Shown here: in pieces, positions 1 to 13,800 of the stretch | Layout: every line of letters starts with the position of its first letter | Numbering within the stretch: the first letter of the stretch is position 1 | Source: Trichopria drosophilae | Lineage: Eukaryota > Arthropoda > Insecta > Hymenoptera > Diapriidae | Assembly: GCA_030407085.1 (NCBI GenBank) | Contig: CM059582.1 | Location: 135,119,001 to 135,183,000, forward strand | Direction of reading: 5' to 3' | DNA length: 64,000 nt | Notes under the pieces: generated by a model | Told to the model about the DNA's origin: nothing | The model's input: only the letters and a program-made list of their open reading frames with translations | Database searches by the model: none | Program-made: the position numbers and the translations under genes

Positions 1-114
1 GCTTCAACTATTCGTTAATTTTAAACTGTTTCACAACAGCCGAGTGTGACTGAGTGGTTACGGTCCGAATTTGCTGCACAGACAAATGTGCCGCCGCTAG
101 ATTATTAAAATTTA

Positions 115-435
115 TTACCCATTAATTATCCGTCAAATGGTTGAGACGTGAGAGTCCATTGAAGGTTTGTTTACAGTAATTAATTTACAGTAATTACTGT
201 TAATGTAATATAGTTGTGACAGATTCACAAGTAATTAATTATATTTAACGACTTGTTTTGACAGGCCAACAATGACTCCCCGCGACTTTAATGAGCAATT
301 AATTATGCGTTAATGACTTGTTTTTACAGGTGTACAATGTTTTGTATTGCCGACAAAGGTTTCGCGTGTCACGCAGGAAAATTAGTTGCCCATTAATTAT
401 AGTTTAACGACTTGTTTTGACAGGCCGACAAAGGT
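115..435 (+). repeat. Degenerate tandem repeat, three units
   Basis: The words TTAATTAT and ACTTGTTTTGACAGG recur in order, with the second word starting near 251, 316 and 410. Spacing is about 65 and 94 bases, so the units are unequal and diverged. No coding potential is seen. It is a short local array of unknown origin. Confidence 0.6.
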
Positions 436-526
436 GCTTTGATGTTAAAGGGTTGGGACTTCCCAGTAGCCGGAAAAGAATTAGGAAGTTTTGAAAATCC
501 CGAAATTGAATTTTTTTTGTGAACAT

Positions 527-760
527 TTTTAATGATTGTATATACCTGAATACTTTTGATTCCTTACGAAAGTATTCCGAGTTTATTTTTGAATTTTTTG
601 CAATACTTAAAGATGGATGCCACTCTATGAATACTTTTCAATTCTTTCAAGAGTATTATTTTCAATACTTCTGAATGCTTCAACGTATATGGTTGACGCT
701 GAATTCTTTCGAATACTTCGACTTACGAACAGTATATCGGAATCGTCACCGCTTTGAAGG
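527..760 (+). repeat. GAATACTT-rich degenerate repeat
   Basis: GAATACTTT, GTATTCC, AATACTTC and related words recur about every 20-40 bases on both strands. It looks like a decayed short-period array or a foldback-type MITE arm. No boundary or target duplication is visible. Confidence 0.4.
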
Positions 761-779
761 GCCTTTACATAATTACCTA

Positions 780-1500
780 TCAGGCTACCTTCAGTGTTCA
801 GAAGTACCCCCATTCGGGCGTACGATGGCGTAGAGAAAACTAGCTTTGTGGAAAAAAGCTACGCCGGGTACCGCAGTTGTTAAAACATCGATTCTGTCCG
901 CAACATTCTCCCCACTGTACGAAGACTCCCCCGCAGGGGGCTTGTGGAAGAGAGCGGAGCGGGTAACTCCGTCCGCAAGGAAGAGGGAGGGGTCGAAGCG
1001 CCCGAACTCGAAGAGGAACAATGCTTTTGAAAGATCCGCTTCTCTTAGCAAGTTTTGAGAATTTACGACCTCACGGACCCGATCGTTCGGCCGGTCTCTG
1101 CCGTCGAATGCATGATCGTAAAACGACTCGAGACACCCACCGTACTGGGGAGCTGGGGAGGGGTATCAAGCCCCTACTAGGTGGGTTCCACACGGGGGAG
1201 CATTTCGGCGTGCCGTGTCCACCTGGTAGTCATCCGCAAATAGGGTTGGATTCTGGCGGGCAGTGGCAACGTTAGAAAGGTTCTCTGAACTAACAGAAGC
1301 ATCAAGGCAGGCAGCTTGTTGCTAATAATTTGGGAGCCGACTTGTTGTCCCTTTTTCAAGGGGCACAACCGGCGGTGTGGTGCATCATTCAAATATGGCC
1401 CCATCCACCGTGGGGGGGGGGGGGGGTGTCCTAAAGCCGGTCGGCAGGTGGGGCACCTAAAATACGACATCTAGGTGTACGAAGACACAGGCCTCGTACA
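780..1500. other. GC-rich block, unassigned, possible LINE UTR
   Basis: Base composition changes sharply from AT-rich flanks to GC-rich sequence with a long G run (about 1412-1427). Short hairpins are present, including one with the 8-base arms GTGTACGA and TCGTACAC near 1473-1499. Open frames on both strands are short and match no family I recognise. The composition and texture resemble untranslated regions of the GC-rich non-LTR element at 55-58 kb, but I cannot align the two by eye. It is probably a fragment of a mobile element. Confidence 0.35.
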
Positions 1501-3270
1501 CTTCATTAGAATCCATGTTTTTATAACACATACAAATCGTCATTTAGAATTAAAACCATTCATTTTTATTAAACATTTGGTATTCATGCATCACCATGAC
1601 ACATAACTTAGAAGCAAATGCTCGCTCGAGCCATCACACAATCGGTAACTTATATACTATGACATATTTCGTTCAAATTAGACCGACAATAATTTCAGGT
1701 GACATTCTACATCAGGCAAATTCGTCTCTTTCGTCAATTATTCGTCAAGTTCAGCACAATGTTAGTCTAACAGGTCAGAACAAGTCATTCACTAACTACA
1801 GTATTATCACAGCAATCCAAGAATTATTGGGAAGCATACACTGTTAAAAATATTGAGATCAAAATTAATATACATGTTTATGATTGGTCACTGAGGAAAG
1901 CGAGAACGATATTTTAAACAAAATGTAATTTTCTGATCAATCAGAAACCAACTATTAAAAAACATGAATATTCTCATCACAAACATTTCTGTACAAGTCA
2001 TTTTTGCGATTTTTATTATTTTTTAAAACAATTTATTAGTATACAAAAAAAAAATTTCAATTTGTTGGAATTCAGTAGGATCTAAATTATTACATATGTT
2101 TTTTCTGGATTTTTTCATTTTTGATGCAAATAGACCATTTCTATCAGATAATAAGAATTTGATTTTTTTCGTCCAGTAAACACATTCGGTATCCCCGGCA
2201 ATCCTTCTTTCCCGACTGATGTCAAACAGCAGTGTGGATTAAAAAATGTGTAAATAACGTTTCAAAATTTTAGACTGGTTACTATGAAATTTATTTTTTG
2301 TCGCAGTAGGCAGCAAAATGCGATTTTGCGCCATCGTTTTGTAAGCATAGAAATGAATGCTCAAGGTGAACGACACTCTCATCGTACTATGCACCTTACT
2401 GCAACAACAAATGTTCCCACCCACGAGCGCAAAATGAGCGCCCTAGGGACGAAAAATACTAATGTATTACACGTAGTCATAAAATAAATTTTAGAAAGAT
2501 TGATTGAGAATAGGCAGAGAAATTCATAAAACGAGATGAATCTTTTGGTCTGAAATTTTTGGCCATCAATTGTCAATCGATCTTTCTGAAATTTGGTATT
2601 TAACTTTACACAATGCTTTATTTCATAACATGTTCCCAAAATTTTGAATGTTGTACGGACAGAGATTAGTAGATAGATCGCTCAGTTCCCTGATGTAGGC
2701 GCGACACCCCTTACTAAAGTCGATCGATGCGCTGCACCTAGGTTTCTGTCGAACTACGTAGCGTAATGCTATAATTTTGGGTAATGCAGAGATGGGAGTG
2801 CGCCGGCGTGGTACTCAATGGGTAAAACAGCGAACCCTATGGAACGTGCTTGCCTGCGATGAGAACAAATATCTGCGATTAGTTATTAATTTTTAGTATT
2901 AATATAGCCACAAAAGAAATGTCATTTAATGATTAAAAGAAAATTTTATCATAATTGCGAATAAAATCAAATTGCTTACTTCTTTTTATCTTTAATAATG
3001 AATTAATTTATATTATTTTTTTTTAAGTTCTGGCTAAAAATATCGCTTTGAATCTTTCTTTTCAGTTTTTTTAGTTAGAAATTATTAGTTTATTTTGGCA
3101 CAACTTGAGCTACTTTATTAGTTATTTTGAAAAAAGTGCAATTACAATTTTTGTAATTTGAGTTGTTATATATAAATATTGTCCCGTAAGGCGATTACAG
3201 TTTAGGTCTAAACACTAGCCTTTTGAACAAGATATGAATTTAAATATTAATTCACCTTTGTTACTTCGAC
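1501..3270. other. AT-rich intergenic DNA
   Basis: Apart from one tRNA-like patch near 2786-2860 (a weak box A-like word and no good box B), I see no gene, clear repeat boundary or structured RNA here. Confidence 0.5.
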
Positions 3271-3725
3271 CCAGACCATAGGTCTGGCGAAGTATTGAAT
3301 TTGGTCAGTTCCCGCCAAAAAATTACCCTATAGTTTTTCATCAAATGTCGACGTTTGAAGCCCTAAGGAATCCAAAGCAACAATAAAAAAATTGGTGTCC
3401 GTTAGGTTGTACGTCCGTCCGTCCGTCCGTGGGCAAAATTTTGTATACGCGATATCTAACGACTGGAATGACGAATTTAAAAAGTACAAACGGATTTGGG
3501 TTTCTCTTGGCCAAACTTAGATCTGATTAGTTTTTGGAGACAATGCATGCTAGATTATGGGGAGGTTTAACAAAAAAATGCTCGAAAAACGCGTGTTTCC
3601 ATTTTTTAACAAAAAATACAAATCGTACAAAAAAATGTTTCAAACAAAAAATATAGAACATCGAATTCTCTACAAAAAAGGTTGTATTCATTTCTTCGTA
3701 AAATCAACAATAATGCCGTAAAAAG
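3271..3725 (+). repeat. Dispersed repeat with (GTCC)n tract
   Basis: A GTCC microsatellite at about 3412-3430 sits inside a block whose second half (3600-3710) resembles 14130-14235 on the plus strand and 15490-15620 on the minus strand. Shared words include AAAAAATATAG and CAAAAAAGGTTG. Three copies in one window mark it as an interspersed repeat. No transposase is seen, so it is probably a non-autonomous element. Confidence 0.6.
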
Positions 3726-3999
3726 CAAATTAACATGAAATTAACATAAATTGTACATACACATATACAATGCATATGTATGTATATTATATACATTACA
3801 TGAAAATCAGAGCCACAGAGGAAGCAGGGGAGTGAGGCGGGTATGCCCCCTTCCCCCCCCCCCGACCTGTCAAAAACTCGACTAAACCGCGTTTTTTTAA
3901 GCATCAGTGTGAACAAGACGTGCTCATTTATCAGTGCTTCGGCTGACCTGCGGTCGGGGTCGAAGTTTTGAAAATGCTCATTTTCAATTTTACTATATA

Positions 4000-4455
4000 G
4001 GGTGATTATGCCAATGAATGGACGACTACCAATGAATGGACGATTTTCTACATATTTCTATTTCTTATGAATGTATGATGCACAACATGCAACAAAATAC
4101 ATATTTTTATGTTCTTTGAACATTCAAAACAATATTTACAGTACTATTGATCTTCCAGTGTTTATTATTTTGTAAAATTAAAGCAAAGTTTTAAAGCCAT
4201 CCAAAACTGGTACTGAAAACGTCCCATTTGATTTAACCCGTCTATTCATTGGGGTTTAGCGGATTTTTTTACAAACGTATGAAGACGAGGTTAATAATTA
4301 AATAAAATCAATAGTTGAACTACACGGTCATAAAGAGCAGAGTCTAACAATTCTAATGGTGGTATCATAATTAAATTTTCATAAAAGAATTCAAAAGTTA
4401 CAATCGATCAAACTGTGAAAAATGCTTAACCGTCCATTCATTGGCATATTCACGC
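4000..4455. mobile_element. MITE with TA target duplication
   Basis: The ends are inverted repeats of about 25 bases, GGGTGATTATGCC at left and GGCATATTCACGC at right, both continuing into a shared CAATGAATGGACG core that is repeated again just inside the left end. TA flanks both sides (3998-3999 and 4456-4457). There is no coding capacity, which fits a Tc1/mariner-type MITE of 456 bp. Confidence 0.75.
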
Positions 4456-6026
4456 TATTTAAGGAACAAGATATTGAACAATTTGTAATATAATTGTAAC
4501 ATTACAATATATGTATAGAAACTACTCGAACCTAACGATGCTAGAACTACCCTCTGCCGCCTTCTTTCCTGGCAGTGTTAAAATGGAAATATTCCCGGAA
4601 GCATCAGCCTTTCGTCAGGGAACTGCAATACGAATTTAGCCAAAATTGTAGGCACCCGGTTCGAAGGCATCTAGTTTTTAATTTCCAATTGATTATGAGG
4701 CATAATGTGCTTTTAATGCTTTTATAAACTAATGATACTTGTACAATAAGTGATCCATAAAAAATGGTTTTAATTTATCTCGCAGAAACGATTGGTATTT
4801 ATAGTTTGAAAACATGTTAGTCTTTTTATTATGATTTTATAATAAATTTAAGAGTATTTGATATTTTCGAATTTATCTGTAAATTTAGTTTTATTTAAAA
4901 TGCTTTTATTAAAACTTGATTTAAAATTAAGCCTTGAATGAATCAAAATTTCTTTGTTTCTCGAGATCCTTCCTTACAACTTGATTGAATTTCGGCTACA
5001 AGAAATTAGGTAAATCAATATGTAGTAACGAAAAGAGTTGAAAATAAAAGATTTCAAATAAAGCAACATTTCTTTTTATATTCCACTCCATATTAACCCT
5101 TCATTATTTTATTTTTTCTGCCGAAGAATACGACATATTTACAGATTTTATACTGTAAATAACTATTATTTGTATTTATAATTGTTATCCATTTTTGTAA
5201 TTATAATTATGTTGTATTATTACCTTGAAGATCAATACTCATAAAGTTGCTTTCAACGATTCTCAAATAAGTTACAAAAAAAATAAGAGGTAACAAATAG
5301 CTCTCAAAATTTTCTGGTGCACTGAAGTTGAAAATAAACATATTTTATCTTGTCATTTTAATTTACATTCCATTATTTTTTATTAAGCAGATATTTTCGA
5401 AAATTTCAGTAGCCATGCACAAATAGCTGTATAAAGCGACAATGAATAAGGATACATAATCACAATTAAACCAAAAACATTATCCCTTTATTGTCACTGT
5501 TATTATTGAAAACAGTATCGCATGTACCAGATTTAATTAAAAAGATATTTTTACAGCGATTCCATTTTAAAAATTCGATTTTTTTTTTAAATAATTTTTT
5601 TGTTTTAAATCCACACGTAAATATTTAGACTATGTGTTTTTAAGTTCACTCAAATTTTTTCGGATTTTTAATTTAAGTCGTCCAACGACTTGCACGGAGC
5701 GAATAGAATCGAACGCCAAATGTGTCAAAAGCGCTGTCTGCCGACCTGTCATGACAGCATTCATTTCGTCATACTAGATTTCGACTATCTCCCATCCAGT
5801 GTATGTACATATTAAAAAGCATAGAGTAAGGAGTGAAATCACAACTGCATTTTGTCCGTTTGATCACTTGAGTTCTCTGTCAAAATGTGCACACCGTGCA
5901 TACGTACACACATATGTTGTATGTACATTCTTAGAATCTCAAGAAAAATGAATCGATTAACAATCGATTTTTAAGGGCGCAAGGAATCGATTCTCGATAA
6001 ATTGATTCAAGAATCGCCATCACTAG
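4456..6026. other. AT-rich intergenic DNA
   Basis: No open frame above background, no RNA signature and no convincing repeat boundary is seen in this stretch. Confidence 0.5.
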
Positions 6027-6610
6027 TATGTAAGTCACTAAGCACTCAGTTTTGGGTTGGTAGTTTACTGGAGGTAATCTACTTCAGTTTTCTACGTGTC
6101 GAATATGGCGTAGACTACATCTTCTGTTTTCTACAAAAATGAAGGTAGTCTACATCAAACTTTAAAATGTATTTGGCGCAATTATATGTATATTTTTTTA
6201 GTTAAAAATCAAACTGAAGATTGAAAAATCCAAAAAGATACAAGGTATCCGTAAAATATTAGTTACAAATGATGTAAATATTATCAAAACTACTTTTATA
6301 ACCTCGCTAATGTCACCATTAAGGAGGTTATCTTGTTTTTGAAAAATGCTTTTGTGATTTTAGAAATTAATAAACTTTATTTCACAAATATTATAAATTA
6401 TTTTTTACGACAGGAATATAAAATTAATTGGTCAATTAGTTAAGGTAGTTAGACCCCAGAATATCATATGTTGACGAAAAATATTTAATAACATTTCGAA
6501 GAATTTAATTTTCATTATTAATGATATTGTTAAAAAGCGAAAGCATTATTCTTCTTGAAAAAAATTGAAATGTGCGAAAGTAATTTGTTAAGCAACTTTT
6601 GTTATTTTTT

Positions 6611-6934
6611 CAAATTTTTTCTTCTCCGCTGTTGAGAATTTTTAAAAATTGAACGGAATTTAACGAATGATGGCTTATTTTTTCGAGAAAAAGATTCTAT
6701 ACAACTTTACCGTAGGTATTTTGAAATTTCCGAAGCCAACGATAAATTATATCTATCTATTTTTAAATTGCTACTTTTAACGATTTTTAAGTAATTTTCG
6801 TGATCAGCCAAAGAATCTTTAAAAAATTATGCCGTAAAGCTAAAGAAAATCTTTTTCTCGAGGAAATAAGCCGTCATTCGATAAAATCCGTTCATTTTTA
6901 CAAAATTCTTAACAGCGGAGAAGAAAAAATTTGA
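6611..6934. repeat. Inverted repeat, arms about 105 bases
   Basis: Sequence 6611-6715 is matched in reverse complement by 6832-6934 at roughly 80-85 percent identity by eye. Shared words include CTTCTCCGCTGTT and TTTCTCGA. The arms are separated by about 116 bases. A transcript would fold into a long hairpin. Confidence 0.7.
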
Positions 6935-7272
6935 ATCAATTCTACACTGGCCATTCTACAAAACTAAATAAGAAATTCTTTTTGTATGGAATACATCTTA
7001 ATTTGTTGGATATAATAGTGTATACATATTTTTTGTTTATTACCTTTTAAAACCATAACGAACAAATTGTTCTTTCAAACTAGCATCAATTAGGAAGGGA
7101 TATGTAACAGCGAACAGAATTTACGAAAAGAATGATACGATTATAAATTTTATAGTCCAACTTTAAACTCCAGGGGGAATTTAGATCCAGACAGCAGACT
7201 GGAATCACCTGCAAGAACTGAAATTCAATACCAAATAAATTTGAGAAATCCGTAGATATTTTCAAGCTCAAG

Positions 7273-7830
7273 ATAGTTCAACAACAAAAGTTGTAAGATA
7301 TTTTACCAGTCGCTGGCATAATTGAAGTTTGAAATTTTTGTAACGATGCCATTTCATTGGCTTTAAGGTATTTGTACTGAGAAAAGGGTTATACATAGTT
7401 ATAAGAATAGTGTTAATACATTTCAGTATCAGTTCACCATTTCAAGCTACAAATTTTGCAACGAAAAGACTTTTCTAGAATTTTAAGAGACGCTGGATTA
7501 TCTCAGATTAAAAATTTGTGATTAATTATAACTTTAATGACTTGTAGGTATTTTTATTGAAAAAATACGTATATGTGGTCACAATAATAGTGTTTATATG
7601 TTTTCAAGACCCGCTAAAGCCTTTTGAGCTGAAAACTTTTCAACGACAAAAGTTGCATGATATTTTACCAGTCGCTAACGTAATTCAAGTTTGAAATGTT
7701 GATTACGTTGCAATTTCAATGGCTTTCTGGTATTTGCATTAAAAATAAGGCCGATACGTAGTTAAAATGTGTAGTTCACCGTTTCAAGCTACACATTTTG
7801 CAACGAAAAACTTTCCTATTATGTTTTAGT
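7273..7830 (+). repeat. Two-copy direct duplication, period about 362
   Basis: Segment 7285-7475 recurs at 7640-7830 in the same orientation. ATATTTTACCAGTCGCT is exact in both, as is a later TTTCAAGCTACA. The copies have diverged, and I recognise no coding content. Confidence 0.65.
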
Positions 7831-9130
7831 ATTAGATTTAGATTTTAAGCGACGATGGTGTATCTTAAAGTCGAATAAAATTTTGGTTTATTATACTTCA
7901 CTTGAGTGCGTAATAAATAAAAAAACTTCTAAACCTGCTGCTCATACACACTTTCCGTAGACCTTTGGGAGCTGTCAACTGGGATCGGTTCAGACAGCGA
8001 TGTTATTTTGCAGCATCAAACGATAACATTCATTACATTTTACAGCTTCCAGACAAGATGCAAAGAAAAGAACCCACCAAGAATCACTATTCTTTAATTT
8101 ACGAAAATAACCCTAATTTTGATTACATGCAATAATATTGCATCGTTATATAATTAATTGCAGATAAATAATAAATTTCTAAACCTAACCTGAGTGTTGA
8201 AAATTGCAGCTGAAAACACCATACGTTGAGAACGCGCTGATCTCATCGTTATCGGGAACGTCATCTTCGTCGTCTTCACACTCCCGTCTCCTCCGGACAC
8301 AGCATAATCACCTCAGGGCGGCTGTTTACATACTCCACCCCACTCCATCCCTCCACCCTTGCGAGATTGTCACACACGTACACACTCGCGCACCTCAATC
8401 TGGTGCTACCCTGTGCCCCAACATTTTCGGACACACGCATATTACATTTCACTGTGTGCGAATAGCGTAAAATGAAAAATTATGAATAAACTCCTCGAAC
8501 CTAGCACCATCTTACGTTGGAGGTAACAAATATTTCGAAACTGAATGCTCCATGAACCAAAATGTACTAGAGGGGCTACCGACTTTTGATGTCGTCCTGG
8601 CAGGATTACCCGTTCTCTTCGAATGTTCGACAAGTCCGCCTTACATTATGCTCAATTGAGAAACTTTTTGGTCTCTTACCAATTTTCGGTAGGACGCATC
8701 GTTAAGACGTATTGGTAACGCATACGGCGCGTAAAGATCTAGCAAACTTTTGAACTTGCAGGATCTCAACGGCTAACGGTCAGAGATACGAAAAAATCGC
8801 ATGTATTTGTTCGTATTTCATTACATTGCAAGCAAATTGCAAATGTTGTTTTATTGTCACGAACAATTTTAAATCCGTTGTATTTATCTTTATTTGCCAT
8901 CTAAAATTATTATCTATCTTACCACACTGTAAAAAAGCCGCCGAATTTTACAACAATTAACAATAGAGGTTATGTTTTTTTTTTTGTATATTTTAGTATT
9001 CTGCATTTCTCATGTAGATTACATGTTTTGCACATTTTCTACGTAGTTTACCAATTTTCTACATGCTACGGTAGAATACCTTCTTTGACGCGTCAATTCC
9101 CAAAACTGCAAGCACTGAACACTTACTAAG

Positions 9131-9826
9131 AGAAATGAAAGCTACATGTTAATGGTGGGCAACAAAAAGCCTGCCGTCAACGCCACCACAATTTGGGTGT
9201 TTGGTGTCAAACTAAAATTAGGTGGCAGAGGAAAAAAATCTCTAGCTCCGATTTTGAGGTAATAAACAAATTTTGTTCGCATGTTGGTACGCCCTTAACT
9301 CAAATGTTGGCATTCCCACATATAAAAATACATGTCTTTCATGCCTTTGTTTATCATGAATCAAACTGATTGATGGAATAATTTATTCTGTTTCTTTTAT
9401 ATATCGCCATCCCAATGGTTTATTAATGCAAGAAACTGAAACTGAAAATAAAAAGTAGTTTGCAGAATTGTACAAATTATTTAAACAAAAATCAAAGTGT
9501 AGATATATTTCTCGTAAAATAATCTTTGTTAATATCGCGTGAAAACAGTTCCCTGACAAAAGCGAATGACGGGAGAAGTAAAAATTAATTATTCGATGGA
9601 TGTCAATAAGAAATGATTTTTCGCACAGCAGCCATCTGTAGGGTGAGCCGTAAAAAGCCTTAAACGTCATATATATCAACAAATATGTTTTGAATATGTA
9701 ATGTAATTTTATGTACATATAATGTACTGATATAGCTTTCGCAAAATAAATAATTTTGAAGAAACCCGAAAAAGACATAAACTTTGAAATTTCATGAAAA
9801 TTACTCATGAATTTCGCACTGATATA
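9131..9826. other. AT-rich intergenic DNA
   Basis: One minus-strand frame of 141 codons (9383-9808) is open, but its composition is that of AT-rich noncoding DNA with no recognisable domain. I do not call it a gene. Confidence 0.5.
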
Positions 9827-10427
9827 CAGGGTGAGTATCTATGATCCGAATGTAGGGCACGCCGTGTTATCGATTGAGCGATTGTGATTGGTCGATTCAA
9901 GCGGTAAGGTCTCTTGCCATTGGCACGACGCGTCGGTGCACACCCAATGACGCGGAGTGTGGTGATGCCACTTCACTACACAGATATGGAACAAACGTTT
10001 TTTGCTGTTCTTTTATATCTATTATATAATTCATTATGTATGTCAGTTGGATGTAAATCAGTAAAATGTAATCTAACTATTTACGTGTTTGCAGGTTAGG
10101 AAATATTTTTATTTTAATATTTTTGCCTAATATTGTGCTCAAATAAAAATTCTAAAAATCGTTTTGCGCAGTGTAGTGTAATGTTCTGATTCACAAGTAT
10201 TTTAGGTTAGATTACATTTTACTGATTTACAGCCAACTGACACACTGGATTTCGAAGTACAGCAAAAAACGTTTGTTCCATATTCGTGTAGTGGCGTGGC
10301 ATCACTCCGCGCCATAGCGTGTGCATCGTCGTGACCAATGACAAGAGACCTTACCGGTTGAATTGACCAATCAAAATCGCTCAATCGATAACACGACGTG
10401 CCCTATATTCGGTTCATAAATACTCTG
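9827..10427. mobile_element. Long-TIR MITE, CAGGGTGA type
   Basis: The arms are inverted for about 230-260 bases: 9827-10090 against 10200-10427. Ends read CAGGGTGAGTATCTATGA and TTCATAAATACTCTG in inverted orientation, flanked by TA on both sides (9825-9826 and 10428-10429). No coding capacity remains. It is a foldback-shaped, mariner-type non-autonomous element of 601 bp and shares its terminal CAGGGTGA word with the element at 11964. Confidence 0.85.
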
Positions 10428-10884
10428 TATGCTAATATTTTGCAATTTAAACTATATATAATTATCAATAAGGCATACTCTGACATTGATAATTGTATAG
10501 ACTTACATTGAAATGTAGTTAAAATTAATAAATATCATTAAATAATTAAATAAAAAATAAATCATTGTTTATTTACCAAATATGTACTCGGAACCTTCTG
10601 ATTTCGTAATGGCGGGTGGTAGATGCAGTGACAAAATTCCGCGCAGTGATTGGCTGCCGTAGGTTAAAGTTCCTAACACATCATGAGCCTTACGATTGGT
10701 CGAAAGCGCGCCCCACTTTTGGGTGAGCGTGTTGTGCACATCTCCGATCCTAGCTTCCCCCGTGTCACTAAGCGTCATACATATGTAGATGTACACATCA
10801 GACTATCTTCTAATCCAAGGCCAAGCTGAAAAAAGCAGTTTTCATACCGAATAAGCCGTGAGACGAACGAGAATTTTCAGGAAA
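10428..10884 (+). other. Region upstream of the seven-exon gene
   Basis: No TATA box stands out at a useful distance. A possible splice acceptor, TTTTCAG, lies at 10874-10880 just before the chosen start codon, so the first coding exon may be preceded by a 5'-UTR exon. Confidence 0.4.
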
Positions 10885-13800
10885 ATGAACACCAGAAGGA
10901 AAAAAATATCCGCAACCGGTATCCTTGTTTTTTCCTTCCTTTTAAACCTATTTATATCCATTATCCTATCCAATCTGTCGTGTTTATTAGATAAATTAAA
11001 TGTTAATTCCATCGTGAACTCGGCAAAAAGTCTTCCAGCATTGAAAACTTGTCATGGTAAGTTATACCTCAAATTTAGTATAATGTTTATTTCGTATTTT
11101 AAACATTAATTACAAAAAGACATTTTTGTATTTATTAATTGGTTTTATTTTTCAGATACATATGCAGGATATGCATCGGTGTATTTTAATATAGAACATG
11201 GATTACCCAAATTGATAATTAAGGATATCCACAAATTCAACGATGATACACGTATGTATAACTTTTAACTATTCGTATTATTTTTCTATAAATAGTTCTG
11301 CTTCTATTTGCGGAAACTTATTTTATTATAAATACAGTTTTAGAAAGTTTACTTAAATGCAAATGGATTATATATAATTATGACCCAATCAGATTTGAAC
11401 TTTTGTCTGACATATGTAAAAAGCTGAGTCGACGGTGAATTTCTTACAATTTCGTTTTACTATTTAAAATACGATAGTTTCAACTAATCGTTTCGAAACA
11501 AATTCCTTCAAGTTTGTGAGGGCAAAATATATCCAGATCCATAGATTTATTACTTTAACGCAAACATTACATTTCTGATGTTAGTGTAGAATGAAATATT
11601 TTTTAACGATAAAAGCGACAAGAATATGATACACTTTTATGATTACTGGGTTCCATTCCTGATATTTTACCATAATTTAATTGTAAAAGATGTGCTTAAA
11701 TGTAAATTGATTGTAGATATTTACTACTCCATCAGCCTAACATAGCAAGAATAAAAATTACATTTGAAACTTCGTACTATTTTGTGATCGAGTACCTCGA
11801 AAGAGTTGTATTATACATAGCAGAAATAAAAGACAATTCCGTTAAAGAAATACATACATACAATAGTGAATGAAATATGGCGCATGTTTCTCACTATTTA
11901 AAAGCGTGCGTAAATGCAAAATAAGGTTCACAATAAACGTATCTCTTATACATAGCAGTTTTTACAGGGTGAGTCTGGTAAAAGTGCGGGTAGGGAAATC
12001 AATGTTAAATACATACGGCTTATCATTGGTCGATTCCAAAGTAACGTCGCTTGCTATTTTGATTATAAATAGTAGCTTAGAATGAATTAAAATAACTGAG
12101 ATCACAAAATTTATTTTTGTCCTTTTATTCCGATTAGGTTTTAAATATACTATATCCGGACAAATATAACTGTAAAGATGCACCAATACAAATTGTTTTA
12201 TTTTTATTTTTAATTCATAATTTTATTTGAATTACAAGCTACTCATGCTATCACGTATAACAGACTTCAAATGACGTTATATACAATCGACTAATCACAA
12301 GCAGTGTCATTTTAATATAGGTTTTCCTGACCGCACTTTTATCAGATTCACCCTGTGTATTCGCTCAGCTTTCCGTAGGACCCATGTTAACATTTGACAA
12401 TCCGAGTCATGGAAGTTTTGCTTATTTATGCAAAGAAAATTACAAATACAGTGGTCCCCATCCTAAGCTATACAGTCCGTTCTTTCAAAATGGCGGAGGT
12501 TTGTCCTAAGTTATATCCCCTCACTACCCCCACTTTCGTAATTTCGTTTATGTTCATTCTCTTGCTTTGTCTCAAGCCGAGTCGTTGAAAGTTTCTCAGT
12601 TATTTCAATATCATGCTATCTCATTGGATAAATTTATCTTTTTAAGTAAGCGGACAAACCTGGCTTTTTACAAAGCATAATTATAATACTATTCATTTTA
12701 CTTCTTGTTAATATTGTATTAAGTGACCGAATTACTATTTGTTTTTGCATTGGGCATTATTGCCCGTTTGATTGAATGTAATAAATAATAATTTACTGCT
12801 GTGTTACTTCTCTTAAGTATATTTCAAGGGATTTGCCTGTTCATTATCAAATGAATAAATAAATTTCAATACAATGACACTGTATTTGAAAATTTGTTAG
12901 GAATGGAAATTAAAATTTATGTGATTTTTGAAGGAATTCTAGGTTACTTTTATATAAAAGGAATATCTTTTTTTATGTTGTTTTATTTTTCCTAGAAATC
13001 GATAACCATATTTTCTTAATAAATCACAATTACATTACATTGTTTTTGGTACGTTATGTCGACTGTATATTTAGCATTTACTAGTAATGAATTTTATATA
13101 CAATAAAATGAAATTATTAAACGAAATATTCAGTTGGAATTATATTGAAAGTTTAAAATTAAAATTTTTTTCGCACCACTGTAACAATGCTTGTTATACA
13201 TATAAACGTATAACATAACCTGTAATTCGAATCACGATTCACGAAGCGCGAAACGATATGGTGGGGATAGAGGGGAAGAGGCTAATATAACTTTGGATGA
13301 GATGAAAGTATAACTTAGGACGAACCCATAACTTTGGATAGTATAACTTAGGATGGGGACCACTGTAGTATTTCTCATACTCATGTATTGCCATATTATA
13401 AATTTCTACATGTCTATTCAATATGTTTTTTTATCGCAGATGCCTTTAAGAAAATTGACGCGTCACATTTTTGCGATCTACGGGTAGGAGACCCTTTAAT
13501 TAATCCAATTGCTGAATCACCTGGCATAATAGAAATTACTAAAAGTAGCAAGCCGCAGATTGTGAATGACGTTATACTAGAAGATCTGGAAGTAGTTATA
13601 ATGCCTGACACAGAGCTATCAGATGGAGGTAGTTTCATTATTTTCTTTATGTAACTCCGCAGAATAAACCACACTTTCGTGCGGTTTTTTCTCCTTCGTT
13701 AGGTAAAATATCATATGCCACACATACGAAAGTGTATTTTCTTCGGATGTGATTGCCAAACTTGTCTTCGGCGCGTCCCGGCAAACTTCACATCCTCAGA

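Larger units (their letters stand above)
6027..9130. mobile_element. Possible 3.1-kb element with imperfect TIRs
   Basis: The left end (GTAAGT, then CAGTTTTGGG near 6031-6058) matches the reverse complement of 9098-9130 over about 28 bases with mismatches. Both ends lead into sequence rich in TCTAC/GTAGA. No transposase is visible inside. Target duplications are unclear, so this may be two independent repeats rather than one element. Confidence 0.35.

Noticed and set aside
40..110. tRNA-like words GAGTGGTTACGG near the left edge
   Set aside because: Too short and no second promoter box; may be the remains of a SINE.
2786..2860. Possible tRNA or SINE head
   Set aside because: A box A-like word is present, but no convincing box B or cloverleaf.
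9383..9808. 141-codon minus-strand frame
   Set aside because: AT-driven hydrophobic composition with no domain, adjacent to a MITE edge, and no promoter or splice context.
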